A stretch of DNA of 64,000 bases, taken from NCBI RefSeq assembly GCF_023715415.1, contig NZ_JAMBOB010000001.1, forward strand, positions 496,001 through 560,000, in the 5' to 3' direction. The DNA comes from Neobacillus niacini (lineage in GTDB: Bacteria > Bacillota > Bacilli > Bacillales > Cytobacillaceae). Of the stretch, positions 1-8,445 are shown piece by piece (position 1 is the first letter of the stretch; each line of letters opens with the position of its first letter). The position numbers were made by a program, and so were the translations under genes. Below the pieces are notes generated by a model that was not told the origin of the DNA, searched no databases, and was given only the letters and a program-made list of their open reading frames with translations.

Positions 1-197
1 CCTCTATTATATTTGTCAAAATTTCTCCCCCTATAACCTTCATCCTTCTTTATAACGACTAAGGATGGTAATTCGTTCACAAAAAATTAATCTTTTTTTG
101 TTAGACTAGATATAAACAATAATCATATGTTCTAAAGGTTTTTAACTAATGAGAGCCGAATAGTATGAAAATAAAAATAAAGGAGATTAGAGTACAG

Positions 198-902
198 ATG
201 TCAACTAAAAAAGGAACCATCCTAGTTGTTGAGGATGAAGTAAAGATTGCCAGAGTGTTAGAACTTGAACTTGAATATGAGGGCTATTCTGTGACAAAAG
301 TAATGGATGGTCTTGAAGCACTAGAAAAATACCGCACCGGCAGCTGGGATTTAATCTTATTGGATGTTATGCTGCCCGGACTAAGCGGAATTGAACTTCT
401 TAGGCGAATCAGAAAGAATGACCTCCTTACACCCGTCATTCTCCTAACAGCAAAAAGCTCAGTTGAAGACAAAGTGTCCGGTTTAGACCTAGGGGCGAAT
501 GATTATATTACAAAGCCTTTTCAAATTGAAGAACTGTTGGCTAGAATTCGCGCTGCATTAAGAATCAAGCAAGTTGAACAACCTCAGGATGAAGACCCAA
601 ACCTATTGCGTTTCGCTGATCTTAGTATTGATCAAAAAACGCGAGAAGTGTTAAGAGCTGGAGAACCTATCGAATTGACTCCAAGAGAATTTGATTTACT
701 AGTCTATCTTATGGATCATAAACGTCAGGTGTTAAGCAGGGATCAAATTTTAGAGGCAGTTTGGGGGTATGACTTTTTTGGCGATACAAATGTAGTGGAT
801 GTTTATATCCGATATATTAGAAAAAAAATAGACCTTCCGCATTTACCTTCATTAATTCATACTGTTCGCGGCATTGGTTATGTCATGAAGGATGCCAAAT
901 GA
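198..902 (+). CDS. OmpR-family response regulator (YkoG-like)
   Basis: DNA-binding response regulator of 234 residues. The receiver domain (about 7-120) has acidic residues E12/D13, phospho-acceptor D56 in LLDVMLPG, T84 and the lysine of ITKPF. The C-terminal winged helix (about 135-232) ends in the usual HTVRGIGYVMK strand. An in-frame ATG at 165 exists, but the AAGGAG at 180-185 is placed for the ATG at 198. The stop overlaps the start of the sensor kinase gene by ATGA, so the two are translationally coupled. The order regulator, kinase, then two PepSY proteins matches B. subtilis ykoG-ykoH-ykoI-ykoJ. The signal is not known. Direct repeats before both PepSY genes are candidate binding sites. 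Confidence 0.9.
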   Translation: MSTKKGTILVVEDEVKIARVLELELEYEGYSVTKVMDGLEALEKYRTGSWDLILLDVMLPGLSGIELLRRIRKNDLLTPVILLTAKSSVEDKVSGLDLGANDYITKPFQIEELLARIRAALRIKQVEQPQDEDPNLLRFADLSIDQKTREVLRAGEPIELTPREFDLLVYLMDHKRQVLSRDQILEAVWGYDFFGDTNVVDVYIRYIRKKIDLPHLPSLIHTVRGIGYVMKDAK

Positions 903-2266
903 AGCTGAGGAATAAAATTAACCTTTATACAGCTTTTTTATTTGCCTTCCTGCTGCTAATCTTAAATATTACCGTATATTATACCTTCAATAAATTACTA
1001 CTTGATAGCGAGCTTGCAACCGCACATAAGGAGATGGAAAAAATATCCGATAATTTCGGAGAGTCTCTTGGAATAATTCCTGTTGATTCCTTACTTCGAT
1101 CTTACGTTCCTGTAAATGGCATGATTGAAATTGTGACTGAGGATAACACGAACAAGCCCCCTGCGTTTACGAGTGCAGACGAGCAAAACCTAAGTAAAAG
1201 GAAATCAGTATTTTATAAAAGTGAGGTTAGTAATACGACAGAATATGAGGGTCGTCACTATACCTTTGAATCCATGCCCATCATTATGCAAGACGGCAGT
1301 GTTGCCAACCTTCAGATAACCAAAAGTATGGAAACATCAACCAAAATTTTGTCTATTCTTCGACTTGTCTTAATCTTAGTTACACTGATAGCGCTGATAC
1401 CTGTCTTAATATCCAGCAGGTTACTGAGTAACTTTATAACAAAACCGGTCACCTCTATGATTAATACAATGATGGAAATAAGGAAAAGCGGATCCTTTAA
1501 GCGACTAACGCTAGAGGCTAAATCAAAGGATGAGCTCTATCAAATGGGTCAAACTTTTAACCATATGATTGATCTTTTAGAAAGGAACTTTGAAAAACAG
1601 GAGCAATTTGTTACAAATGCTTCACATGAACTTAAGACACCTTTGACCATTATAGAAAGTTATGCGAGTCTTTTAAAAAGAAGGGGCCTAACGGAGCCAG
1701 AGCTATTCGCAGAATCGATTGAAGCCATCCACTCTGAAGCACTCCGTATGCGGGAAATGACCGAGCAGCTTTTGATGTTAGCGAGGCACGATGAACAGTG
1801 GAATATCGAGCTTAACCCGGTGAATCTCAACCAATTAATAGACCAAACTGTAAATGCGTTCAAGAACGCCTATAAACGTGAAATTATATTTGAAGCAGTG
1901 AATGAGGTTCCCATATTCATTGAAAGTGATGAAAAAAAACTTAAGCAGCTGTTGTTTATTTTCTTAGACAACGGAAGGAAATATAGTGATGAAATCATTT
2001 CAGTCGAACTAGGGAAGGAGAATAATGAAATTTATATTAAAATTATGGATCGTGGCATAGGCATCCATGAAAGCGATTTGCCAAAGGTTTTTGATAGGTT
2101 CTATCGTGTGGATAAAGCAAGAAGCAGAAAACAAGGCGGTTCTGGTCTTGGATTATCGATTGCCAAGGAAATTGCCGATGCAATTGGAATTGATGTACAA
2201 CTAGATAGTGCAGCTGGTATTGGGACAACTGCCACCCTTCTTATAAAAAAAGGTGAAAAAATATAG
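899..2266 (+). CDS. Sensor histidine kinase (YkoH-like)
   Basis: Membrane sensor kinase of 455 residues, partner of the regulator it overlaps by 4 bases. Two membrane segments (about 10-30 and 152-175) flank an extracytoplasmic sensing region of about 120 residues. HAMP and HisKA domains follow, with phospho-acceptor H243 in NASHELKTPL, then a HATPase domain with N box (DNGRKYS), DRGIGI and GGSGLGLSIA. All catalytic motifs are intact. The sensing region is not one I recognise. Downstream PepSY proteins with acidic tails suggest an envelope or metal-related cue, which is inference. Confidence 0.9.
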   Translation: MKLRNKINLYTAFLFAFLLLILNITVYYTFNKLLLDSELATAHKEMEKISDNFGESLGIIPVDSLLRSYVPVNGMIEIVTEDNTNKPPAFTSADEQNLSKRKSVFYKSEVSNTTEYEGRHYTFESMPIIMQDGSVANLQITKSMETSTKILSILRLVLILVTLIALIPVLISSRLLSNFITKPVTSMINTMMEIRKSGSFKRLTLEAKSKDELYQMGQTFNHMIDLLERNFEKQEQFVTNASHELKTPLTIIESYASLLKRRGLTEPELFAESIEAIHSEALRMREMTEQLLMLARHDEQWNIELNPVNLNQLIDQTVNAFKNAYKREIIFEAVNEVPIFIESDEKKLKQLLFIFLDNGRKYSDEIISVELGKENNEIYIKIMDRGIGIHESDLPKVFDRFYRVDKARSRKQGGSGLGLSIAKEIADAIGIDVQLDSAAGIGTTATLLIKKGEKI

Positions 2267-2269
2267 AAA

Positions 2270-2288
2270 TTCTCATCATTTTCTCATC
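2270..2288 (+). promoter_or_regulatory. Candidate YkoG-type operator, direct repeat
   Basis: TTCTCATC occurs at 2270-2277 and again at 2281-2288, an 11-bp period typical of OmpR/PhoB-family tandem binding. It sits just upstream of the first PepSY gene. A related pair with the same spacing precedes the second PepSY gene. The site is inferred, not proven. Confidence 0.45.
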
Positions 2289-2333
2289 TTTATATAGGAG
2301 AATAATTGTATGTAAATAAGGTGGTGAATATAA

Positions 2334-2912
2334 ATGAAAAAGATATCTTGGTTTTGGTTGGCGATTTGCTCAATAATCCTGGTTATTGTTTTTGTCAGCT
2401 ATCAGCAATTTGGAAAACTTACTCCCTCAGCTGACATGTTAACAGAAGAGGAAGCCGAGAAGCTTGTTAAAGAGCGCTATCACGGAAATATTTCATCAAT
2501 AAAATTAGCCAATCAACAGTATCATATAGAACTAGAAAAACAAAATCATCTTTATAGTATGATGTTAGATTCCTCTAGCGGTAAAGTTTTATCTTTCACA
2601 CAAAAGGGTACTACAATTACGTTACCCACACCGTCCGAAACACCTCCTCAACAAGATGAAATCCCATTGGAACCTCCTAAGAGATTGAGTGATAAAGAGG
2701 CTGTTGAAATTGCACAGACACAGGTTCAGGGAGAGGTGGATGATATCTGGCTTGAAACTGAAAATAACCAAACCTATTACTTTATAAAGATAGAAACAAA
2801 CGATGATCGTGAAGCAACCGTTAATATACATGCTATTACAGGTGAAGTAATTTCGGTCGCCTGGGATGACCATGAAAATAAACAGAAGGAAAATAATGAT
2901 GACGATGATTGA
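2334..2912 (+). CDS. Membrane-anchored PepSY-domain protein (YkoI/YkoJ-like)
   Basis: Protein of 192 residues with an N-terminal signal anchor (about 5-24) and two PepSY-like repeats: one near 35-85 (TEEEAEKLVKERYHG) and one near 118-180 (SDKEAVEIAQTQVQG). The chain ends in a run of aspartates. PepSY domains are extracytoplasmic and often sit beside two-component systems; their ligand here is unknown. GTGGTGA before the ATG is a reasonable ribosome site. The gene lies 67 bp after the kinase with its own likely promoter region, so it is a probable target of the adjacent system. Confidence 0.8.
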   Translation: MKKISWFWLAICSIILVIVFVSYQQFGKLTPSADMLTEEEAEKLVKERYHGNISSIKLANQQYHIELEKQNHLYSMMLDSSSGKVLSFTQKGTTITLPTPSETPPQQDEIPLEPPKRLSDKEAVEIAQTQVQGEVDDIWLETENNQTYYFIKIETNDDREATVNIHAITGEVISVAWDDHENKQKENNDDDD

Positions 2913-2931
2913 TACAGAGGAACTACTATCT

Positions 2932-2950
2932 TTCTCATTAAATTCTAATG
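2932..2950 (+). promoter_or_regulatory. Candidate YkoG-type operator before second PepSY gene
   Basis: TTCTCATT at 2932-2939 and TTCTAATG at 2943-2950 repeat with the same 11-bp period as the pair at 2270-2288. A -10-like TATACT lies at 2982-2987. This supports shared control of both PepSY genes by the adjacent response regulator (inference). Confidence 0.4.
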
Positions 2951-3027
2951 TTTCTATCCCTTTCCTCTCATTTTTACTGGATATACTGAAAGTGTAGAAA
3001 GGTAATAACAAAAAGGAGGAAGACAAA

Positions 3028-3582
3028 ATGAGAAATAAAGTATTAATTGGCGTTGTTTCATCTTTACTTGTCTTAGGAGGAGCAATTGCGGTAGGTGCAT
3101 CTAAAAATGATAACCCTCAAGATAATTTGGTTCAGGTAGATGATAAAAATTCAGTTATTCATCTTGGTACACAAAAACTGCCTGAGATTAAACCAGGTCA
3201 GGAAATTGAGCTAGAAACAGAGCATGGGCAAACATTTTATAAAGTAGAAAATGATGATGATGATGACGACAATAATTCTTCAACTTCCCAATCATCAAAC
3301 ACTTCCACAATATCCATTGAAGAAGCAGCAAAAATTGCTACCAATGAAGTTAACGGCAAAATAACCGAGGTTGAAAAGGAAATGGAACATGGCAGACTTG
3401 AATATAAATTTGAGATTCAATCGGACCGAGGAGAAGTTGATATTCGAGTAGACGCTGAATCAGGAAAAATCACAAGAGTAAAGTTTGATGATGACAGTAG
3501 AGATGATCGATATGATGACGACGATGATAATGATGATGATGACAAGGGCAGGGGCAGTGATGACAGCGGAATTGATGGGTAA
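3028..3582 (+). CDS. Secreted or anchored PepSY protein with Asp-rich segments
   Basis: Protein of 184 residues with a signal peptide or anchor (about 4-24), an N-terminal PepSY-like part, a run of six aspartates with a Ser/Asn linker near 75-95, and a second PepSY domain (about 96-150, SIEEAAKIATNEVNG). The tail from about 152 is very rich in aspartate, glycine and arginine and looks disordered and strongly acidic. AAAGGAGG lies 7-8 bases before the ATG. A strong terminator follows. The acidic repeats could bind cations, but the sequence does not prove this. Confidence 0.8.
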   Translation: MRNKVLIGVVSSLLVLGGAIAVGASKNDNPQDNLVQVDDKNSVIHLGTQKLPEIKPGQEIELETEHGQTFYKVENDDDDDDNNSSTSQSSNTSTISIEEAAKIATNEVNGKITEVEKEMEHGRLEYKFEIQSDRGEVDIRVDAESGKITRVKFDDDSRDDRYDDDDDNDDDDKGRGSDDSGIDG

Positions 3583-3590
3583 ATATTAAC

Positions 3591-3621
3591 AGGACAATCG
3601 ACAAGTCGATTGTCCTTTTTT
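3591..3621 (+). terminator. Rho-independent terminator after PepSY gene
   Basis: Perfect 12-bp stem AGGACAATCGAC/GTCGATTGTCCT with a 2-nt loop, followed by a T-run. It ends the ykoGHIJ-like group. Confidence 0.9.
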
Positions 3622-3765
3622 AAGTCCATATATGTAATTTACACCTATTGGTAATAATTAGAAAAGAAATTATATATAATATGTTAATTACTACAATATC
3701 CCTGTTTACACTATCCGAATTATGGCCAAAAAGATTATTATGTTAAACCATAGGAGGTAGTTTAT

Positions 3766-4536
3766 TTGGGTGAGTTATTCTCTGGAATACCGTATTTACG
3801 CTTGGGTGCTGGTGAACCTTTAGTTCTTATTCATGGTCTAGGAGAAATAAAGGAAGGCTGGTCTAACCAGTTTGAGTTTGCAGAGGAGTATGACCTGATT
3901 ATCCCAGATTTACGGGGACATGGAGAGTATATTACAAATGAGGAAATTTCCATATCAAACTTTGCACGTGATGTTATTTCCTTGTTAAGGGGGCTAGGGA
4001 TTGAAAGCGCCCACATTTGCGGGTTATCCATGGGAGGAATGGTCGCACAAGAAATCTATCGTCAGGCACCAAAAATGTGCCGGTCCCTCATGCTCGTAAG
4101 TACATTCCATGTTGCACCTAAACATCTTGGAGGGTTATTTTTAAAAATTAGAAAGTTGCAGGTGAAATGCCGAACAATCGAGGAGCAAAAAAATATTGCA
4201 GCTCGCGTTTGCCTATACTCATGGTCTGAGAAAAATTTCGAGGATTTCCATAAATTTTATCAGCCTAATCAAGAATTTTATCTACCCTCAGCGAAAGCCT
4301 GTTTGGAAGTAAATAATTTATGCTTGCTTTCAAGAATAAACGTTCCAACGTTAATTATTGGCGGCCAATATGACACAATCACACCTGTTTGGATACAATT
4401 ATTAATGCATAAACAAATTAGACATTCTGAATTTGTTATTTTTAGAAATACAGGTCATATCGCCAAGCTTGAGGCAAAAGAAGCGTTTAATGAGGTTCTG
4501 TGGAACTTTTTACACAAACATAAAAAAGCAAGTTAA
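3766..4536 (+). CDS. Alpha/beta-hydrolase fold protein
   Basis: Hydrolase of 256 residues. The oxyanion HG motif is in LVLIHGLGE, the nucleophile elbow is GLSMGGM (S88), the acid is in GGQYDTITP and the histidine in NTGHIAKLEA, so the catalytic triad is complete. The TTG start is supported by AGGAGG at 3752-3757, eight bases upstream, and no ATG fits. It has the 3-oxoadipate enol-lactonase-like layout but no pathway neighbours. It stands next to a PHA operon on the opposite strand, which could suggest a lipid or ester substrate; this is weak. Confidence 0.8.
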   Translation: MGELFSGIPYLRLGAGEPLVLIHGLGEIKEGWSNQFEFAEEYDLIIPDLRGHGEYITNEEISISNFARDVISLLRGLGIESAHICGLSMGGMVAQEIYRQAPKMCRSLMLVSTFHVAPKHLGGLFLKIRKLQVKCRTIEEQKNIAARVCLYSWSEKNFEDFHKFYQPNQEFYLPSAKACLEVNNLCLLSRINVPTLIIGGQYDTITPVWIQLLMHKQIRHSEFVIFRNTGHIAKLEAKEAFNEVLWNFLHKHKKAS

Positions 4537-4603
4537 GGGAAGGCATCCCCTTCCCTTTCTCTCTTAAACATTATATAATCTTGTACTCACCTTTAGTACA
4601 AAT

Positions 4604-5671
4604 TTAAAGCGGATTCGAACGAACTGAAGCCCATTCATCGACAACTACTGCGAACAAACCAGTTAAAGCTAAGGAAATATGCCCTGCTTCAACCAACTTG
4701 TAAGTCTTATCTTTGCTCGAAACTAAATCCATAATCGGCAAGCTTTGTGGTTCCAAAACTAAATTATCCTTTGTTGAGGAAATAACAAACAAATTTGATT
4801 TAATATTATTCAAATCTGCATACTTATTTCCTATCATTAATTCTCCCTTTACAAGCTTGTTCTCTTTAAAAAGGTCATTTGTTAATTGCCGGAATGCTTC
4901 ACCAGCAAACGAAACGTGGTCTGTTGTCCATTTATTCATTCTACGCCATTTATCAACATAAAGCTGATCATCCGCTCGGTTTAACAACATGGTATAGTGA
5001 CTGAAATAAATGGGGGCTGATACTGCCCGGAACATTGCTTCCACATAAGAAGATGGAATAACACCATAAACATCCACTAAACGGTCGACATTAATATCTC
5101 CATTTCTGAGACCCTCCGCCCATTTATCCGGACCTGCCAACGTACTGAAATCAATTGGAACAGTAGCAACAATCAAGTTTTTAATGGGTTCTTCAGCAAT
5201 CGAAGCGTATATAGCAGCAATTGTCCCACCTAGGCAATAACCGACAAGGGTTATCTCCTGTGCACCAGAATGGCGAATAGCACGCTTAACTGATGTTCTT
5301 AAATACTTTTGAATGTATGTATCTAGACCAATATTCTTATCTTCATAACCTGGTGTACCCCAGTCCAGTAAATACACATCATATCCTCGGTTTGTAAGAC
5401 CCTCTATTACACTTGCCTTTGGGGCGATATCAAGTATATACGGTTTGTTAAACAAAGAATAAACGAAAAACAAAGGAATTTCATACTTTTTTTGTTTTGC
5501 CGGGTAATGCCATAAAACTGATTTATTTTTTCTCCAAACCTCTGTCTTAGGAGTATGTCCAATCTTCGGTTCCGGCTCATTTAATACTTGGAAAAGGTGC
5601 TTCCACCGTTTCATTTCTTTCTCATAATCCAACGGTGGAAATAAATCCGTAAAAGGTGCATCTACTGTCAC
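4604..5671 (-). CDS. phaC: Class IV poly(R)-hydroxyalkanoate synthase catalytic subunit PhaC
   Basis: Polymerises (R)-3-hydroxyacyl-CoA into PHA granules together with PhaR. The protein has 355 residues, the class IV length. The lipase-like box is GYCLGG with nucleophile C146; the rest of the triad is D302 (SSTKDNLV) and H331 (EAGHISL). It is the last gene of a four-gene minus-strand operon, 21 bp after phaR. No phaA or phaB lies in the cluster, so precursor supply must be encoded elsewhere. Confidence 0.92.
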   Translation of the reverse strand: MTVDAPFTDLFPPLDYEKEMKRWKHLFQVLNEPEPKIGHTPKTEVWRKNKSVLWHYPAKQKKYEIPLFFVYSLFNKPYILDIAPKASVIEGLTNRGYDVYLLDWGTPGYEDKNIGLDTYIQKYLRTSVKRAIRHSGAQEITLVGYCLGGTIAAIYASIAEEPIKNLIVATVPIDFSTLAGPDKWAEGLRNGDINVDRLVDVYGVIPSSYVEAMFRAVSAPIYFSHYTMLLNRADDQLYVDKWRRMNKWTTDHVSFAGEAFRQLTNDLFKENKLVKGELMIGNKYADLNNIKSNLFVISSTKDNLVLEPQSLPIMDLVSSKDKTYKLVEAGHISLALTGLFAVVVDEWASVRSNPL

Positions 5672-5692
5672 GTCTTTAACCCCCTTTCTTAA

Positions 5693-6259
5693 TTATTTTG
5701 TTGAATCAGCACCTGTTAAGACGGGTTCTTTTGGAGTGTCCTTTTCTACGTGACCTTTAAGTATCTCTACTTCATCTTTTAGATTATTTAATTTATTTAG
5801 CTCGAACTTTATCTCTTGTAGTTCACTTTGTAAATCCTTGGAATCTGCTAGTTCCTTTTTCGTTTTCACTAACTCTGTTTTTAGTTGTTTGGTTAATTTT
5901 ATGATTTCTTTGGAAACCTCAACAACCGTTTCAATTTCCTTGCTTTGTGTCTTCAATGTATCCTGTAAGCCCCAAATTTGTTCCTCTAGGGTTTCAATTT
6001 TTCCCTCGGTTTGAATGGTTAAAGAAGCTATATTAGCCAAGTCATTTCTTGTTGGAATATTGAGAGCACCTGCTAGTGCCTCTTGATTCTTTTTAAACAT
6101 TTCAAGGTAACGGGAGTTCGCCTCTGTCCCTGTATTTGCCATTTTGACAAATTCATTGTTATTTGACAAAAGAAAAATAAAATCATTTATCTGTTTCTCC
6201 ATAATTTCACTGTACCTTTTGAAAGAATCAAATGGGTCATTCGGTTTTTTTGTCGACAT
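5693..6259 (-). CDS. phaR: PHA synthase subunit PhaR
   Basis: Non-catalytic partner needed by class IV PhaC. About 188 residues: an N-terminal domain (NDPFDSFKRYSEIMEKQ, NNEFVKMANTG) followed by a conserved stretch near 70-110 (IPTRNDLANIASLTIQ) and a long C-terminal coiled coil rich in Lys/Glu/Leu. The start is placed at the ATG preceded by GAGGTG; a GTG three codons earlier would overlap that ribosome site. It lies between the phasin-like gene and phaC with short gaps. Confidence 0.88.
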   Translation of the reverse strand: MSTKKPNDPFDSFKRYSEIMEKQINDFIFLLSNNNEFVKMANTGTEANSRYLEMFKKNQEALAGALNIPTRNDLANIASLTIQTEGKIETLEEQIWGLQDTLKTQSKEIETVVEVSKEIIKLTKQLKTELVKTKKELADSKDLQSELQEIKFELNKLNNLKDEVEILKGHVEKDTPKEPVLTGADSTK

Positions 6260-6278
6260 CTTGGTCACCTCAATAAAA

Positions 6279-6884
6279 TTATGATTTATTTGAATCCGTC
6301 GTATTCTTCATATATTGCTGAAAGGGTAAAAATGCAGACTTAACCTGATTTTCAAAAAGATTCACAAATACTTTTTGATTTTCATATAAAACATTGGTCG
6401 TACTCTTAACACCTTCAATATATTTCTCTCTGCCTTTCTTTCTAAAAGAAATATATTGTTGGACACTGTCTAAGTACTTATCAAGCGCTTCGCCATTCGT
6501 TAAAGCACGAATTGGTGTAGATAATAGAGAAGTAGTTTTATTCTGAATGTCATCAACAACTTGGTTAATCTGTTCATACGATTTAATAGGGAAAAAATGT
6601 TGAATGGCAGTCGTAGTCATGAGTAATTCCTCACGAGCATACTTTTCCCAGTCAAGAAGCTCTTTCCTAAATTGCGCTGTAATTGCTTCACTATTTTCCT
6701 GATTTCTCTTTATACTCTCAACATAATGCTTAGTAGCATTTAAGAATAAATCATCATGATGGTTTAAGCGACCTGCCCATTCATCCACTTCTTCAAAGGC
6801 AGCTTTCCACATTAATTCAAAACTTGAAAGCTGATTATCCTGACTAGATTGATTTTCCACCACTGATTCATTTCTAATAGACAT
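6279..6884 (-). CDS. Phasin-like PHA granule protein (probable)
   Basis: Helical, low-cysteine protein of 201 residues with an aromatic N-terminal part (FELMWKAAFEEVDEWAG) followed by amphipathic helices, as in granule-coating phasins. It lies 10 bp upstream of phaR and 20 bp downstream of a PhaR-like gene in the same operon. GGAGGAG precedes the ATG. I infer a granule surface role from composition and context; I cannot place it in a particular phasin family with certainty. Confidence 0.6.
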   Translation of the reverse strand: MSIRNESVVENQSSQDNQLSSFELMWKAAFEEVDEWAGRLNHHDDLFLNATKHYVESIKRNQENSEAITAQFRKELLDWEKYAREELLMTTTAIQHFFPIKSYEQINQVVDDIQNKTTSLLSTPIRALTNGEALDKYLDSVQQYISFRKKGREKYIEGVKSTTNVLYENQKVFVNLFENQVKSAFLPFQQYMKNTTDSNKS

Positions 6885-6904
6885 ATTCTTTCTCCTCCAA
6901 ATGT

Positions 6905-7345
6905 TTAGTCATTAAATAGCATTCTCAAATCTTCTAAATCCGTCTTTAATGTTTTAATTCTGTTAGCTTTTAAGTCCTTCACTTCATTTTCAATTAAACA
7001 AAGCAAGTCACATAAGGATTTATTAAGCTTCTTCAACTCGGAATTGTCCTTTTTCAAACCCCTGATTAACATAAAAAGAGTGTCTTCAAGATGATCAATC
7101 TTTTCCTCACAATCTACTTTTTTCTGTGCTAGATTAGCAAAATCATCTTTCAGTGGAATATCAAATAAAGCTAACCAATTGTTAATCACCTCTTGTTGAA
7201 TGACAACATGATCTAAGTGGTTTTCGATTGCTTTTCCTATAGCATGTGTAAAGGTTAGACAATTGGTATACGCATGAATCCGCTTATTACACTCTTTTTC
7301 TAGGTCTTTGTAAAAAGATACAGAATCCTGATGTCTTGATGCCAT
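6905..7345 (-). CDS. PhaR-like coiled-coil protein, first gene of PHA operon
   Basis: Protein of 146 residues. The segment FDIPLKDDFANLAQKK followed by EEKIDHLEDTL resembles the core of PhaR (IPTRNDLANIAS, EGKIETLEEQI) encoded 0.6 kb downstream, and both end in a coiled coil. It looks like a diverged paralogue of PhaR, perhaps a second synthase-binding or granule protein. It has no DNA-binding motif, so it is not the PadR-type PhaQ repressor seen in other Bacillus PHA clusters. It is the promoter-proximal gene of the operon. Confidence 0.6.
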   Translation of the reverse strand: MASRHQDSVSFYKDLEKECNKRIHAYTNCLTFTHAIGKAIENHLDHVVIQQEVINNWLALFDIPLKDDFANLAQKKVDCEEKIDHLEDTLFMLIRGLKKDNSELKKLNKSLCDLLCLIENEVKDLKANRIKTLKTDLEDLRMLFND

Positions 7346-7579
7346 AAATGCCCCTTTATCTATCCGGTTAGTATGTAAGAAACTGTTTATTCCTTGTTTA
7401 TTAATATTATAGCAATTTGTATTAGCTATTTACTAGGTCATTTTTCGACTTTTCTATTTAATCAAAATAATAATACTCTCGTATATGCGCTCCGACACCA
7501 TTTGATGAATCTTTAAGTTCTTTAGTTTTATTAATAATCATATAAATGGCAATATCTAGTAAAAAAGGAGTTGTTTATT

Positions 7580-8383
7580 ATGCCTATAACGAAGGCAAAT
7601 GGAATTGATTTATATTATGAAGTCCATGGTGAAGGTGAACCATTGCTATTAATCATGGGGTTATCACTTACTTCTAAATCGTGGTTTCGAACAATCCCAG
7701 CTTTAAGTGAACAATATAAATTAATAGTATTTGATAATCGCGGCGTTGGATTGAGCGGGAAACCCAATTCTCCTTATTCTATTGAATTAATGGCCGAGGA
7801 TGCCAGAGCCGTTCTTGATGCAGCCGGGGTAGAGTCTGCTCATGTATATGGAATTTCAATGGGGGGCATGATTGCTCAAAGACTTGCATTGAAATACCCT
7901 GAGCGAATTAAGTCCCTCATCCTCGGCTGTACGACATCAGGTGGGGCAAAACACATTCAACCTAGTGCTGATGTTTCCATGCTGATGCTGTCAAGAGCCT
8001 CTTCTACTGCCACACCGGAAGAAATGGCTTGGGCAACTGCACCAATCCTATACAGTCAATCTTTCATTGAAAACCACAGAGACCTAGTCGCTGAGGATAT
8101 TCAAAAAAGAATCGAGATACCTGTCCTTCCATTTGCCTATATGCTGCAGCTTCAAGCGTGTCTTGCTCATGACACCTACAGTGAAATTGATGAAATAAAA
8201 GTACCTGTTTTGGTGATTCATGGCGATGCAGATAAATTAGTCCCATATGAAAATGGATTAACTCTAGCAGAAAAAATACCAAATGCCGAATTCCTTACTA
8301 TTAATGGTGCAGGTCATATTTATGTAACTGAAGCGAATGATTTAGTAAATAATCGAGTGCTTGAGTTTTTAAAAAATCAATAA
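7580..8383 (+). CDS. Alpha/beta hydrolase
   Basis: Hydrolase of 267 residues with a full triad: S93 in YGISMGGMIAQ, D218 in HGDADKLVP and H246 in INGAGHIYVT. The oxyanion region is LLLIMGLSLTSKSW. The start is the ATG at 7580, with AAGGAG at 7565-7570; an earlier in-frame TTG at 7571 abuts the ribosome site. It is related to 3-oxoadipate enol-lactonase or haloperoxidase-like esterases. It is divergent from the PHA operon and closed by its own terminator. The substrate is unknown. Confidence 0.8.
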   Translation: MPITKANGIDLYYEVHGEGEPLLLIMGLSLTSKSWFRTIPALSEQYKLIVFDNRGVGLSGKPNSPYSIELMAEDARAVLDAAGVESAHVYGISMGGMIAQRLALKYPERIKSLILGCTTSGGAKHIQPSADVSMLMLSRASSTATPEEMAWATAPILYSQSFIENHRDLVAEDIQKRIEIPVLPFAYMLQLQACLAHDTYSEIDEIKVPVLVIHGDADKLVPYENGLTLAEKIPNAEFLTINGAGHIYVTEANDLVNNRVLEFLKNQ

Positions 8384-8389
8384 ATCATA

Positions 8390-8425
8390 AAGAATGCCCA
8401 ACTAAAACTGGGCATTCTTTTATTA
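8390..8425 (+). terminator. Terminator after hydrolase gene
   Basis: Stem AAGAATGCCCA/TGGGCATTCTT (8390-8400 and 8409-8419), then T-rich sequence. Confidence 0.88.
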
Positions 8426-8445
8426 TTAAACCATATTCTGGTAGA

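Noticed and set aside
3240-3580. GAT-rich tracts as a microsatellite or recombination repeat
   Set aside because: They lie within an intact reading frame and encode Asp runs; codon use mixes GAT and GAC, so they are coding sequence.
6905-7345. PhaQ repressor
   Set aside because: PhaQ is a PadR-like winged-helix protein; this one is a coiled coil with a PhaR-like core and no DNA-binding motif.
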